Of a DNA stretch of 59,089 nucleotides, positions 58,993 through 59,089 are shown one piece after another. Every line of letters begins with the position of its first letter. Positions within the stretch are counted from its first letter, which is position 1. The notes beneath the pieces were generated by a model. That model did no database searches. It was not told the origin of the DNA and saw nothing but the letters and a program-made list of their open reading frames with translations. The position numbers and the translations under genes are program-made. Source of the DNA: an uncultured Anaerolineales bacterium (GTDB lineage: Bacteria; Chloroflexota; Anaerolineae; Anaerolineales; Villigracilaceae); assembly GCA_949319575.1 (NCBI GenBank), contig CASGHD010000170.1, positions 1-59,089 of the forward strand, written 5' to 3'.

Positions 58993-59089
58993 GCGCAAGC
59001 AGTCGAAACCACCAGTGCGTAAAGCAAATTTTGTTACGAGAGTTTGTATGCGTACCTGTGGTTTCGATACGCCTTCGGCTAACGCCTCA
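58981..59089. repeat. palindromic repeat at the right edge (incomplete)
   Basis: GGTGGTTGAGCGCAAGCAGT with GTCGAAACCACC, and later GTGGTTTCGATACGCC, form an inverted pair. The repeat begins inside the dienelactone hydrolase stop region (LPGG-stop) and is cut by the window end. It resembles a widespread GGTTTCGATACGCC repeat type. Confidence 0.6.

Overview
The window is about 59 kb of bacterial chromosome with moderately high GC. Gene order, the long Thr/Pro-rich secreted proteins, ECF sigma/anti-sigma pairs, NERD-like and SPFH proteins and abundant palindromic repeats suggest a member of the Chloroflexota, class Anaerolineae. That assignment is inferred from the general character of the genes; there is no rRNA gene to confirm it. 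The only RNA gene I can support is a tRNA-Leu(GAG) near 40.2 kb. No CRISPR array, replication origin, phage or transposase gene was seen.

Layout. 0-7.4 kb is housekeeping: an HhH/coiled-coil membrane protein, phosphoglucomutase/phosphomannomutase, TatD nuclease, polyprenyl diphosphate synthase, DUF177 (YceD) protein and methionyl-tRNA synthetase. In front of metG lies a short Met-rich leader ORF, a terminator hairpin and a competing antiterminator pairing, which together look like ribosome-mediated attenuation. 7.6-19.8 kb holds a 1450-residue secreted Ig/HYR-repeat protein, a lipoprotein, an MFS transporter, GNAT, nucleosidase, DUF4380-like, thioesterase, and an ECF sigma factor with its LysM-bearing membrane partner. 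19.9-31.0 kb is a molybdenum-hydroxylase (xanthine dehydrogenase-type) locus: a FAD subunit, a fused [2Fe-2S]-Mo subunit and XdhC. It is interrupted by toxin-antitoxin-like modules (AbrB/VapC, DUF6036 pair, DUF6922/AbiEii, HEPN/MNT), a CcrM-like DNA methyltransferase and a CBS-type pyrophosphatase. Two remnants of the FAD-subunit 3' end mark the module borders.

31-41 kb: an SPFH protein with a C-terminal excisionase-like HTH, the NAD(P)HX repair enzyme, an amino-acid ABC transporter ending in a DDAH-type amidinohydrolase, a PAS histidine kinase, tRNA-Leu and PlsX. 41-50 kb: NERD-like and multi-TM membrane proteins, a DnaQ-DinG exonuclease/helicase, a RelE-type pair, an LMW-phosphatase-like protein next to ChrA, an MFS transporter and arylamine N-acetyltransferase. 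50-59 kb: an MBOAT/SGNH O-acyltransferase pair, M20 dipeptidase, CBS-ACT protein, RluB-type pseudouridine synthase, a lipoprotein and a dienelactone hydrolase.

Three themes cut across the window. (1) Several genes have a -10 hexamer ending 6-8 nt before the start codon, which implies leaderless mRNAs. (2) Intergenic regions carry long palindromic repeats, one with clear terminal inverted repeats. (3) The xdh locus is peppered with arrays of four 7-mers or four 8-mers, often followed by an inverted array, and several are read in frame inside the enzyme subunits. The most unusual protein feature is the fused xdh subunit, in which all four cysteines of the plant-type [2Fe-2S] site are replaced while the second site is intact.
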